Below are positions 11,784-22,430 of a stretch of 64,000 nucleotides of DNA, one piece after another (the stretch's first letter is position 1; every line of letters starts with the position of its first letter). The position numbers and the translations under genes are program-made. Origin of the DNA: Bisporella sp. PMI_857. Taxonomy: Eukaryota > Ascomycota > Leotiomycetes > Helotiales > Helotiaceae. The notes beneath the pieces were generated by a model. It had not been told where the DNA came from, searched no databases, and saw nothing but the letters and a program-made list of their open reading frames with translations. Where the stretch lies: positions 124,001-188,000 of the forward strand of contig JAJSPD010000078.1 in the NCBI GenBank assembly GCA_021307315.1, given 5' to 3'.

Positions 11784-14700
11784 GATGATCTGATGATGAC
11801 GATATTATATTATAGCCCTGTGAAATCTCCCAAATCGTCTGCACATGCGGCGGTGTTGGATTCACTTTATTTTCGGTTTGAATGTATTGATCCAGAGTCA
11901 TCCTACCTGGAAGGAGGGGAAGATACATTTAATAAGCCTTTGAATTCTTGCCTATGCTAGCTATGCAGCTGACAGATGCGTTTGACTGCGAAGACCGAAG
12001 CGAACCCGATACATCCGTGGTGGTCTTAGCGGCTAGGTTTAGCGGTCGAGCTCTGATTCTGCGCGTGCCTCGGGGCAGTAAAGCTAACGCGCATCCGAAC
12101 CTTCAGACGCACACCAAGTCTTTTTGGTGCAAGAAGTCGGTGTTTAAACACCCGTGTCCTCTCCATGGAGCCTTCAAAGTCCATGGGGGGCGTTGTGGTT
12201 GGTTGGCACAAGGCAAAATGGAGATAACGGATGATCCGGAAACGGTAGTTAAATCGGTGCATGCGGCTCCCTCCTACTGACGTTTCTTATGAAAAGTTTA
12301 TTCGCAGTTACGGACGTTTAAAGGAGAGTTTTCCCGCGAACTCAAAATCAGAGCATCATGCTTCAGTGTGCATGTGCGTGAAAGACGATAACTTAGGGCA
12401 CAGTTTCATGAAGCATTATTTGTGTTCGGTGTTGAACTCACTCCTGAAGATCCGAATTGAGGAGTAAAAGCCTGCGATATGCGCTGCACCAGAATGTCAC
12501 TAATGTCACTACTGTGCCGGTTGACCCATCAATCATAAAGAGAGAAAAATATTCTGATCATCAGGCCCTCGGCATCACTCATCAGAATGCTCTGGATGCT
12601 CTGGAGCGAAAGCCACTGGTGGGTTTGTCAGGATCTGATTATTCTATCATTTCCCCCTCGGTACTGGCGCAAGAGGAGTCATGCCCTAGAAACGCCCGCG
12701 ACGCCCACAATGTTAGACCTACGTCGTGTCGACGTGCAACAAAAAAAGTCAATTCCTCTGAACCGGAGCTTTCATTTGTTTAAGAGCCGAAAAAAAGGGT
12801 GCTGGCTTGTGCTTTTTAGTGGGGCGGCGGGATTCAATGAGCAAACCGGCCGAAAACAGCCACTCTTACACCACCTCCGGACGTAAGTAAATACCTTCAC
12901 TCCCGCTCTTTGATTATGGCATCAGAGGCTTTCCTACAATTGTTCGCGGCGCCGACTACACAATGACTCATATAGCATAGGCAGCAGATTCAGACAAATG
13001 GTTTTTCTATTTAGCACGACTCCTTTGCGTAGGCTTATCTAGACGCCCATAGTCGTCATTACAGCATGAATTATGCGTGAAAGGCATCGTATGCATAGGC
13101 AGCAGGTTTAGATCGAGGTTTTTGCGTATCGTGGTTCATGTTAGATCAAGATTGACAGAAGCCACAACCACACGCAGCTCCTCATGAACAATATCGTGAT
13201 ACGCTAGAATATGAGCTGGTGATCATCATCAGCCTTACGGGTCAAGAATAGATAAAGACGAGCTGTCCGGCGGAGGTGTGTTATGGTGTGATATTGGCTT
13301 CATGGATGCCTAATTAAGGTGTCGTGTCTGTTCAACACATGAGGAGGCGTGCGCGCTAGATCTTCTCGAGAGTTTAGGTAGAATGTCTGATATCTGTTTG
13401 AACAAGCTAGGCCATTTGAATTTCAGCGGCACTACATACTGCTGCTCTTCATATTAGTCGTCTTACTTTCTCCTCAAAGTATCAGGAAGAATCTGATCCT
13501 ATCGACAAAGTATGATGGGAAAGATTTGTCAACACCTTGCTTATTGAACTTGTGACTCCGGTGGCTTGGGACTATCCAAATGCGGCCGAATATACGTCTG
13601 TGGCAGAAACTAAGCCCCGCGAGTCAAATGTTAACAAGACAAGCTTTTCTGATGGAAGATGTGTAGTGTGGGGAGAGCTTAGGCTATGCAATATAGATGC
13701 GGATTGGCGCGGCGATCCTTCGATGTCATCAAACACCGCTATATCCGGTTCTCTGATTAATATCCGTTAGGCTGGGAATATGCTGTTAAAGCTAGCTACC
13801 GATGTCGGCGGCCGGATTGATATGGAGAATTGGTTGGTGAGGTGGGCTTGTTGTTGGTCAAGAGCTTAGTGGGTTGCTTACTGTCAAGCTTGAAACCGAA
13901 TCTGGCCTTTGGTTTCTGACGATATCCATAGCACCTGTTGGTCTAGTATATCTACCAGAAGGGTAATTAACAATGTTATCTGAACCCGAGTCGAATTTTG
14001 CTTGACTTCTAGACGTCAACATAGCCACTTACATAATGAAACTATAATTTCCAAGAGCTACAGACAGGCTCAGCGACTTCACTTGTACTCTTGTTATGTC
14101 GTTGATATGGCTCACAACTACATGCCCAAGTTAGCATTTGTCAACCCAAAGCGGAAGGATGGAGCACATCCCTCCGAGTCTAAAGACGGGAGATATTCAT
14201 CCTTCAATGACACAGGTTACAACGCATTACTGCCTTTTGACAAAACTCGCTCTACCTGCTGCAAACTCGTTCCTGCCAACTATGAAAACCGGCATGATAT
14301 CCATGACCATGATATAAGGCTTGCCATTCTTGATGCAATCTTCGGCAACAAGAACTTCGAAACGCGTAACATGCAGCAATCGCGTTCCTTTCTCGTGCCT
14401 ACGGCGTCTCAGCCTGGGTTTCCCGAGGGTTTGTTCGACCTGTTGGGCTGCCGCGAGAGATGAGCTGTGCGGAACAGGAATCGGCCTCAAGCTTATGGTT
14501 GGGGGGGGGGCGACGGCCGCGAATTGATAAGGTAATGGCCATTCTACAGACGCGTGCGAACAGCCGCTGGAATAGTGTTGTCGGTCCCAAGAACGCCAGG
14601 AATAACCATGTCCGGTTTCACATTACAAATGCTGCTTGCCCCAGTGTCAGCAAGCAAATAGCCGAGCTAGAATCCGGACCCCGAAAAACGCATAAAATGC

Positions 14701-15516
14701 ACATGACGGGGTAAGGGGCTAGCGATGTGCTCGGTATATGACGCTCTCTTAAGTACATCGTTGAAAGTGCCCTCTCCGCTCATGGATGACGCTTCCACAA
14801 ATTCTATCTCGGAAGCATACGGGACATTCGTCGCATGATTTCGATCACCAGTTCTAGGCACCTGTGGCGGATGGAGATGCGGATACGATATCCTCCCTTG
14901 AAAGGTCTGGCCAGGAAGGTGAAGCTCACAATGCCTGGTTGCGCCTGTACTGTGATGTTTGATTAGGCTGGCGGCCGGCTATAACGAGACCGAGGCGGCC
15001 TAAAAAGACTTGGTCTTCATCTAGAGCCGGTGGCGCCTTCTTTGGGATCCTACATAGAGATATGTGTGTTTCAAGCTGGGAGCGTGGAGATTCTGGGTGG
15101 TAGTTGTGTCCATCAACATGCTGAGGGATGCACGCCAAGCGAGATTAGGACCAACAGTAGAGATATAGAATGCGCGCACTGATCTTCGGTATTACTGTTC
15201 ATCCAAACCTAGGATAGCAAAGATTCCATGGCTCTTGCGACCTATGGCAGCATTCTTGTAGGTCAGTCCATGCTTGCTTCATCATTACCTATTGATACAT
15301 TCCGGCTCATGATCAACGTGTAAGGCAACTTAAACGTCTGAATGAGATGTAATGTGTACTTCGATACCAATGATCATGAAAGATCTTGGGATGCTGAGTA
15401 TGAAAAACAAGAAAGAAGTAGATTTAACGCTAATTTCTCGACAAACTCTCTAAATATCTGTTAATTATCTCAACATCTATAACGATTTACATCACCTGGG
15501 TATATCCAAACATCCC
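11784..15516. other. Unassigned region
   Basis: No gene is supported. Open frames such as 12457-12783 and 14002-14463 lack a recognisable domain and the latter opens with TTG. A short direct repeat based on GCATAGGCAGCAG occurs near 12975 and 13092, and a G10 run lies near 14503. The right end is the 3' flank of the acyl-CoA synthetase gene. Confidence 0.5.
12975..13114. repeat. Pair of about 22-bp direct repeats
   Basis: The sequence GCATAGGCAGCAGRTTYAGA occurs at about 12975-12996 and again at about 13092-13113. The copies differ by transitions only. They could be remnants of a small duplication. Confidence 0.6.
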
Positions 15517-17673
15517 TCACAACTTGATTCTGCCCCCGTTTAATTCATCCCAGTCCTTCTTGTTGAACCTGACGTACGCGCCTCCTTTCAGCCAATACAA
15601 CTCATCATCACCTGTCTTCGCTGGATCCACCCCCTGCTGGCGAACAAGATGTTTCTGCTGCTTGTTTGTTCCCGTAGCCTGCATTTCCTTGCAGAGCCTC
15701 AGGAATATAGGAACCGCGAAGCGTGGTAAAGCCTTGTGGGCATGTTTTGCTATGTCTGATAACAATCTCTCGTCAGGGCTAGAAGAGAGGACTATCGCGA
15801 CACAGCCCGCTCTTCCGTCATGATGCGGAAGCTCAACGCCATAAACATTGGCCTCCTGAACTGCAGGGTGATTGCCCAGCGCTTCTGAAACCTCGTTGGT
15901 GCTTACGTTCTCCGACTTCCATCGAAACGTATCGCCAATTCTATCATTAAAATATGTGCGGCCCTGGTCATCCCACGAAATCAAATCTCCCGTCCTGAAA
16001 TATGCATCACCCTTTACAAAGACGTTGCGCAGGACCTTGCTATTTGTGGACTGACTATTGTTGAAATAGCCCTGAAAGTTCTTCTGGATGTCCGTTTCGT
16101 CAAGTTTATACAACATTTCGCCAGGCTCTCCAGGCTGAACCTTCTTACAGAAACCAGTCACAGGATCGCGGAAAGGCTCTTGGGTCTCCCAATCAAGCTC
16201 CACATTGGCCCACATCCGATGAAGGAAAAAACTTCCGATACTGCCACTGCGTCCAATTGCCCCTTTTGAGAAATCATTCTTGGAATAGTTCCAGCTTGCC
16301 GAAGTGCCTTCAGTCGCGGAATAAAACTCTGCAATGATTCCGATATCGAAGCGCTCCTTGAACTTATTCCACACATCAGGGCGAAGGCCATTTCCTGTCA
16401 CGACATCCTCGAGTCAGCATTACTTTCTTAGGGTATATTACTCCCGATTACTCATGGCACACACTGGAGCAGAAACAGTGTACATCAGTATATCCTCGAA
16501 ATGCCATGAAGATGCTCGTGAAACTATTATAATCAAAAATTTGCTTGCTAAAAACCAGGCTTACCAAAGGCCATTCGCACGGAATTTTTCTTGTCAAGGT
16601 TTTCACCCGTGACTGGGTCGCTCTGAGGAGGTGCAGCAAGGAGATAACGACAAGTCTCCCCAACATACTGAATAATCGTCGCTTTGCTAGAGCGACAATC
16701 TTCCCAAAATGTCTTCGTAGAAAATTTCTTTCCTATACTCAAAGTTGCGCCCGTATCGAGCACCGTGCATAGTCCAAGCACTGCGGCGGAAGAGTGATAT
16801 AATGGCATGCACTAGAAGCTATCAGTCACATCGGCAACACCATTGTACATCATGCCTTACAGTATAGAAAACATCAGACTTTTTGAACGATGCCCACCTC
16901 GGCACCAAGATTGAGCCAACGTTGATCTTGTTCCAGCTCATGATAGCTGGCTTAGGCAAACCAGTGGTACCACTAGTAAAGATGAGAATTGCAGTGTTCT
17001 GTGATTTATCTTCGCTGCGACAAGTATCAGGTTCGCGTACTCCTGCGGTAGATGCGACCTCGGCCTCTATTTCCGGAGAAATTGTCTCAAACAGAATTCC
17101 GGGCAGCTCTGCCCGTACTTCTTCGTTGACGTTATCCTGGATATTTGGGTCCACGATTAAGAGTCGTGCAGAACAGCTTCTAACACAGTGGGTCAAAGCT
17201 TTCCCCGTAAGGTTATAATTGATGAAAGCAGGCTTTGCACCGATTGCCCATAATGCAAGCCATAGAAATACGAACTTATCAGAGTTCATGTAATCCATGG
17301 CGACAACTTCGTTAGGCTTGACATTGTGCTTCGTCTTGAACCAGGTTCCATACTTTAAAACTGTATCGTAAGTCTCCTTGTATGTCCATTGCTTCTCCTC
17401 AAATATAATGAAGACTGCATTTGCTCGTGCACCAAGTGCGTGGCTCTCCAAGACGTAGAAGCCGTTCAACTTGTCCCTCTTCTCACGTATGGCGGTGCGG
17501 ATCTGTCCTTGCAGAGCGCTTCCAACGAGCCGATAGTCATAGGAGAGAGATGCTCGGGCATTTATATATGCAGCGCCGGCGATGGCAGCTGGAGCTGCTA
17601 TTGCCAGAGGAACTGTGGGAACATCAGCATGTACATGTATGTGGAATCCGGGGTCCCCGCACTCACAGGACAT
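15517..17673 (-). CDS. FAT1: Very-long-chain acyl-CoA synthetase / fatty acid transporter (FAT1/FATP type)
   Basis: Four exons (17673-17667, 17612-16861, 16811-16565, 16394-15517) give exactly 628 codons, hence 627 residues, the usual length of this family. Introns are 54, 49 and 170 nt with GTGAGT, GTAAGG and GTAAGC donors. The protein activates long or very-long-chain fatty acids with ATP and CoA and can couple this to uptake. Visible motifs are an N-terminal hydrophobic segment (PLAIAAPAAIAGAAY), the AMP-binding P-loop LIFTSGTTGLPKPAI near residue 213, CMPLYHSSAAVLG, the FATP-type QYVGETCRYLL, FGNGLRPDVW, EFYSATEG, and the C-terminal FRWKSENVSTNEV. The protein ends in IKL, a weak candidate for a peroxisomal PTS1 signal. 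The first exon is only seven coding bases. The gene is head-to-head with GPI17, with a decayed transposon between them. Confusion with other acyl-CoA synthetase subfamilies is possible but unlikely. Confidence 0.93.
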
Positions 17674-18204
17674 ATCTAAAATGCGGATTGTATTTTGTAG
17701 CGGACTAGCGGTTTCAAGAACTTGTAGGCCAGCGGCTGTCTCTGGGTACTGCAGATATATACAAAGAAAGGCGCAAGAGAAGAAGTTTGAGAGAGAGACT
17801 GAGAGAAGCAATGCGAGAACGACTCAAGATGAAGGATGGCCGGGCTAGCAGCTAGTAAAGATATTCACCGTGTTAATAGCACCTATCATTGAGCATGAAT
17901 TCATGTCTAGCCGGCTGGGCTGACAGGACGTAGGCGCTGCTCGTTGCTCGTTGCTCGAACTCGCTGGCATGAGGAGAGAGCAAGCCGAGGCATCACCAAC
18001 TGCTAACCTGTTTCGGGATAAGAGACCCGAGGGCGTTCATACTGCGTATTTTCTCTCTATCACTCTTGTAAGTATTGGCATTGTTACATTAAAGGCCAGT
18101 GACCTATCAGATCAAAGTCCTGAACCTGCCAACATTATCCAATAAAGACACCGCTAACTGTAGCACATCTCAGGTTACTAGTTAAGGTTGCAGCCTGGCT
18201 TGTA
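17674..18204. other. FAT1 upstream region up to the transposon
   Basis: No gene is seen. This is the FAT1-proximal part of what was probably a divergent promoter shared with GPI17. It ends in the TA dinucleotide at 18203-18204 that flanks the transposon. Confidence 0.6.
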
Positions 18205-18247
18205 AAGTCGTATTCCAGTTCTCTAGGTTTTTGGCCATTTTAGCCGA
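18205..18247 (+). repeat. Left terminal inverted repeat
   Basis: The 43-bp repeat starts AAGTCGTATTCCAGTTCTCT and ends near TTTTAGCCGA. It matches the reverse complement of the right end except for a few transitions and a one-base shift in a T-run. It is preceded by TA at 18203-18204. Confidence 0.92.
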
Positions 18248-18293
18248 ATTTTAGTAAAACATCAAACTTTGGTGAACGACTCACCTAAAATAA

Positions 18294-19275
18294 ATGTACA
18301 ATATCAATAACGTCGCAATTGCTTTCAATTCTCGTGATTTTTGTAAATATCCCGATTCTCTCGATTCTCTCGATTCTCTCGATTCTTTTGATTCTCTCGA
18401 TCCTTTCGATCCTTTTGATTCTCTCGATCCTTTCGATTCTTTCGATATGCCTATTCCACGCTTTCGTCGTTAGCTGGTTCCTACTAAAAAAATGCTGGAA
18501 AGTTCTATTCCTATTAGCGCTAGCGCCAGCAGGAATATAGGGAGAAAACAGGCCAAACGGCCGTATAATAAAAAAAGAGACGAAACTGTAGCTATAGCTA
18601 AACCTGCAGCCAAAAAGCTAAAAATTACTGTAGGCAAAACTGCTGCAATAGCGCTGAGTGTAAAATCTGATTTAGTTGCAACACTACTACTAATATTACT
18701 TATTTCGTTAATATAGCGCTCGATTCTATTTTTTTCGAATCTTTTATTTGTATCCGAAAAGCTTGTCGACAATTTTACTGTAATCGAAAATAACGAAACA
18801 AAAAAGCTTTAGTTACAACAAAAAAAAAAACTTGCTAAAACGCTGTCGTTTATTTGCATTATTTACTTCAAATTAACGCTGAATAACAATTCGATTTTTA
18901 GCAAAACGCGCTTAATCGACTTTTTTGTAAATAATTATATTAAATAGTATACGTGAATAAAGCTTAAAAACGAAAAACTAAATAAATTACTTTACAACAA
19001 AAAAAATCGACTTATAAAAACAGTTAAAAAAAACAGTTTTTTAACTGCTAAATTTAGCTTTTATAAAAGCGAATTTAAAAAAAAAATTAGCTTTAGCGAA
19101 AACTATAAAAAATAGAAATATACTTTTTATTACTTAAGCCGCTTAAACCGTAAAGCTGACTTTTACTGCTACTTTTTTACAAGTAATAATACTGTTTACA
19201 CATTTATAAAGCTTAATAAAAAAGCTCGCGTAAAAAAAGTTTTTATTCTTCGAAGCGCTTTGTTTTTTTTAAAGT
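18294..19275 (+). pseudogene. Left-end relic ORF of the transposon, unknown function, with DSL/DPF repeats
   Basis: An ATG at 18294 opens a reading frame that can be followed for about 320 codons through scattered TAG, TAA and TGA codons. It starts MYNINNVAIAFNSRDF, then runs into ten tandem tripeptides of type D-S-L, D-S-F or D-P-F (18354-18443). A basic stretch (RKQAKRPYNKKRDETVAIA) follows, then lysine/phenylalanine-rich sequence expected of a protein whose codons were pushed toward AT. The first stop, in FRR*LVPTKK, could come from CAG. I recognise no family. It is not the transposase relic, which reads the opposite way from the other end. It may be an accessory gene of the element or belong to a second nested element. 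Confidence 0.6.
18354..18443 (+). repeat. Ten-copy 9-bp tandem repeat (GATTCTCTC type)
   Basis: Ten contiguous 9-mers of the form GAT-YCT-YTY occur in a row. Differences between copies are C/T transitions only. The unit is a multiple of three and stays in frame with the relic ORF starting at 18294. Confidence 0.9.
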
Positions 19276-20655
19276 AATAGCAGTAATTACGATTTTTTTA
19301 AGCCGATTCGACTTACAATTTTTAAACTTCGAATTTCAGTTTTAATACAAGTAATATTTATTTACTTGCTACCGCAAAATTGATACAAAAAAAAGCGTTT
19401 CGAAAAAAGCAACGTGCCTGCGCGAAAAAAAAAAAAAAACGTACTTTTGATCGATATAAGCTTATAAGTTTTTTGTAAACAAATAGCGTTGTATAAAACT
19501 AAATTGCAACAATTATAAAAAAAGCTTTAAAGTGTGTTATACGTACTAAAAAGCTCAGAATAATAATCTTTATTTTTTTTGACGATTTTCAACTTATAGT
19601 ATAAATAAAAGAAATTCGTAATAAAAAGTTAAATACAACAAATCGAGCGTTTTTATTTTATATAAATGCAAAAGCTTTTTACGAAACTAATAACAATCGA
19701 AAAAAAAGCTTTAAATGCCGAAAAGCAAACTAGCCGCTAAAGCTAATATTGCTATTGCAAATCAGAATAAATATAGTCGAATTGTATAGCTGTTATTACT
19801 TGATTTTTAATTTTCGATTTTATTTTATTACAATAGTTATTTTTTTTACGAAAAGCTTAAATTGCTTTTGTTTCGACTTTTTTATTTTTATTTTTATTTT
19901 ACTTCGCGATTACTTTACGATTACTTTTTTTTTATACGTCGGTTTTTAGCTTTATTTCAGCTACAAAATTACTTTTAAGCTTTATTACGAATAACATGTT
20001 TATTGCTAATTAAATGAAAAATTCAAAAACTATTTACGCTTTAAATTAAAGCTAGAAAAGCACGAAAATATAAATAATATTTACAGAAATCGCGATACAA
20101 AAATTCAGCGTTAATTAGCTTAAAGTTATAAAAAAATCAAAAGCGATTTCTTTAAATATCTTTTTAAATATTTTCGAGCATATTTAAAAGCAAATTTTTT
20201 TTTTTAAATTATACTATAAACAGCTGTTTAAAAAAACAATTAAAATAAACAAAACAACAAAAAAAAAGCTCGTATTGTTGTAAATCCGTATACTAAACAA
20301 AAGAATAAAAATAGTTAAAATCTTTATATAAGCTTTTTTAAAAAAAAAAATTCGACAAAAAAAAGTTTATAAATCTAGCTTTTATATATTTGAATAACAC
20401 AAAAGCATACTATACTTTTAAAACGTAATAAAGTTTTTAACCGGTAAAAATATAAGTTTTAACTAAAAATATAAACGTTTTAATAAGTTTTTTATATATA
20501 ATCAGTATACTAGTATTGCAATAATATTTTTGAATGTTATATTTTGCTTTTAATACTTAAATTTTAATTGTTATAAATGTACAAATTTATAGTTTAAAAT
20601 AAAGTTCGAATATTTCAATTTATTATAGTTATACTTCAAATTTCAATTACTTTAC

Positions 20656-20749
20656 AACTACAATATCGATTAAAGTAATATTAAAGTTTTTATTGTTTAT
20701 ACTATAGTAAAGTATTATTTTCAATATTACTTTAATCGATATTGTAGTT
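20656..20749. repeat. Perfect 27-bp inverted repeat nested in the transposon
   Basis: Arms at 20656-20682 and 20723-20749 are exact reverse complements, starting AACTACAATATCGATTAAAG, and surround a 40-nt loop. Outside the core the arms stay similar for about 25 nt more with C-to-T type differences. This may be a hairpin or the ends of a small nested element. Confidence 0.85.
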
Positions 20750-21319
20750 ATAAAATAATTAAAATTTTGAAATAAAGTGTAAATAATATATTAAAAAAAT
20801 TACTAAAACAAAACACTATATATTAACTTTATTTGCATTTTAAGATTTTACAACTATTTATTAATTTATTTACTAAACTATTACAAAATTATTTATTTTT
20901 TTATATTTAAAATATTTAAAGTGCTTTTTAACTTTTTTTTGACTATTTAGTTAAGCTTAATTTTGCTTGATTGCTTATATTAAAAATACTTTAAAACTAG
21001 AATACTTGCTGTAAATCTTTTTATAGTACTTTTTAATAAACGCTTTTAAGTTATAAAAATATGCTTTAATAAAATTATATTTCGGTGTATAAAAAAGCAA
21101 AAACCGAAATAAAACTTTTTTTTTATTGCAAAGTTAATAAATTTTAAGTGTATTATAAGTAAAACAGTTATTTATAATTAAAATCGATTTAAGCGCCGGC
21201 TACGCGTTTATTTAAAAAAGCACTAAATACTTAATAAAATCCTTAAATCTTTCTTTATTAAAAAAGCTTTAATACGTTTTATACGCTATAATTCTTTTTA
21301 TAGTATATATTAGCAAAAC

Positions 21320-21877
21320 AAAGTATTTTTTCGATTTTTTTAACTAGGTTTTTTTGTAAGCAAGTAAATCTCGAAAAACAAAGTTTGTAAAGCGTAATTC
21401 GTTTTTAAAATCACTCGTAAATTTATTACAAAATACTAGTTGTTTTACTTGCTAATAGCGTTGTTTTTGTTTTTATTTTTTATGTAAATACAGCTTTTGT
21501 TAACAGGCAATAGCAGCTAATTTCTTGCGTGTATAATTTATATTTTTAAGCAATTTTGACACAGAAGATTAAAATAGCTTAACGTCGAATTGCTCGTAAA
21601 TCTCGTCGGCGATTTCGTTTTAATATAAGTCGGCGTTATAAAGTAATAGCTCTGTAACAAACAGTTTAATTTTTTTTGTAATATAGCTTTTAAAGCTTGG
21701 CTTTTTTTTAGAATTGTACTTAATAGCGATTTTAATCAATAACCGCTTTTTGCAATACGTTATAATGTTGTAGTAGTATTTGAATTGTTCAGCAAGCGCA
21801 TAAAAGTCGAATGTAAAGTTAATTGTAAGCAAATAATCGATCGCCGCAAAAGCTCGAGAATTAATATAAACAGGCAT
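21320..21877 (-). pseudogene. Decayed transposase relic (Tc1/mariner, IS630-like)
   Basis: Reading inward from the right end, an ATG at 21877 starts MPVYINSRAFAAIDYLL and the frame continues with ALAEQF and a helix-turn-helix-like block: NADLY, a stop, NEIADEIYEQFDVKL, a stop, SSVSKLL, NINYTRKKLAA. This pattern resembles the DNA-binding region of fungal IS630/Tc1-type transposases. Further on, QLVF is followed by Asn-Lys where the family has Asp-Glu, as expected from G-to-A mutation of the first catalytic aspartate region. Multiple stops make it non-functional. The family call rests on my recognition of the motif order and on the TA target site. Confidence 0.65.
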
Positions 21878-22032
21878 ATTTCGTCTAATAAAATCGAAAG
21901 AGTTAATTGTAAGCTTTAATTTAAGATATTTGCGAACTAAATTGGAGTTCAGTTGATGATTTTGTATCTTAATCAAGTATGGTGGTTATAATATGATGAT
22001 CATTAAAAGTGTCGATTTTACATGTGTCGATT

Positions 22033-22075
22033 TCGGCTAAAAATGGCCAAAACTCAGAGAACCGGAATACGACTT
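22033..22075 (-). repeat. Right terminal inverted repeat
   Basis: Reverse complement of the left terminal repeat, ending GGAATACGACTT and followed by TA at 22076-22077. See the left copy for the mismatch pattern. Confidence 0.92.
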
Positions 22076-22430
22076 TAAGTAGTGGTGTATGTCTTTTGTT
22101 TGGGAGCAACTATTATTGTTCTGCGGTGCTGGAAACTCAAAATGCTCAACATGCAATCAAGTTTAGTGCCAAGCTTACAGAGTCCCCAATCCATTGCATT
22201 TACCGAACGTGAATGAATTTGGGTCTGCTAATAAGCCAAACTGGTCAACAAGTTCAAAAGGACAGCCATCCCTAAAAACGTCCGCCACTAAAGTCGGCTT
22301 GTCAGCCTTGTAAGGGGTGGGTGGCTTAGGGACTCGGCTATCTCGTAGCCTTGGGCCTGACCATTAACCCTGTGAAATCTGTCTTTGGCAACCCTGAAGG
22401 ACATGTTGCTGTTCACTGCATTCACACGAT
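22076..22430. promoter_or_regulatory. GPI17 upstream region
   Basis: About 355 nt separate the transposon end from the GPI17 start, so the element lies immediately inside or next to its promoter. I see no clear TATA box. The assignment as promoter is by position only. Confidence 0.5.

Larger units (their letters stand above)
18205..22075. mobile_element. AT-rich decayed TIR transposon, Tc1/mariner (IS630/pogo-like), TA target site
   Basis: A 3,871-bp block of extreme AT content is bounded by 43-bp inverted repeats (18205-18247 and 22033-22075) that both begin AAGTCGTATTCC when read inward. Each end is flanked by TA, the target duplication of the Tc1/mariner superfamily. Inside are a transposase-like relic on the minus strand near the right end and a second long relic on the plus strand near the left end. 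Both are interrupted by TAA, TAG and TGA at places where CAA, CAG or CGA would be expected. Together with transition differences between repeated parts, this suggests repeat-induced point mutation. At about 3.9 kb it is longer than typical 1.3-2.2 kb Tc1/Fot1 elements. Nesting of two elements is an alternative. Confidence 0.88.

Noticed and set aside
14002..14463. A 153-codon plus-strand open frame
   Set aside because: It opens with TTG, has no recognisable domain, no partner exons and a composition that could arise by chance. It is left out as a gene.
18181..22080. Mitochondrial DNA insert as an explanation for the AT-rich block
   Set aside because: Inverted ends with TA duplication and nuclear-style transposase relics fit a mutated transposon. 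No mitochondrial gene was recognised.
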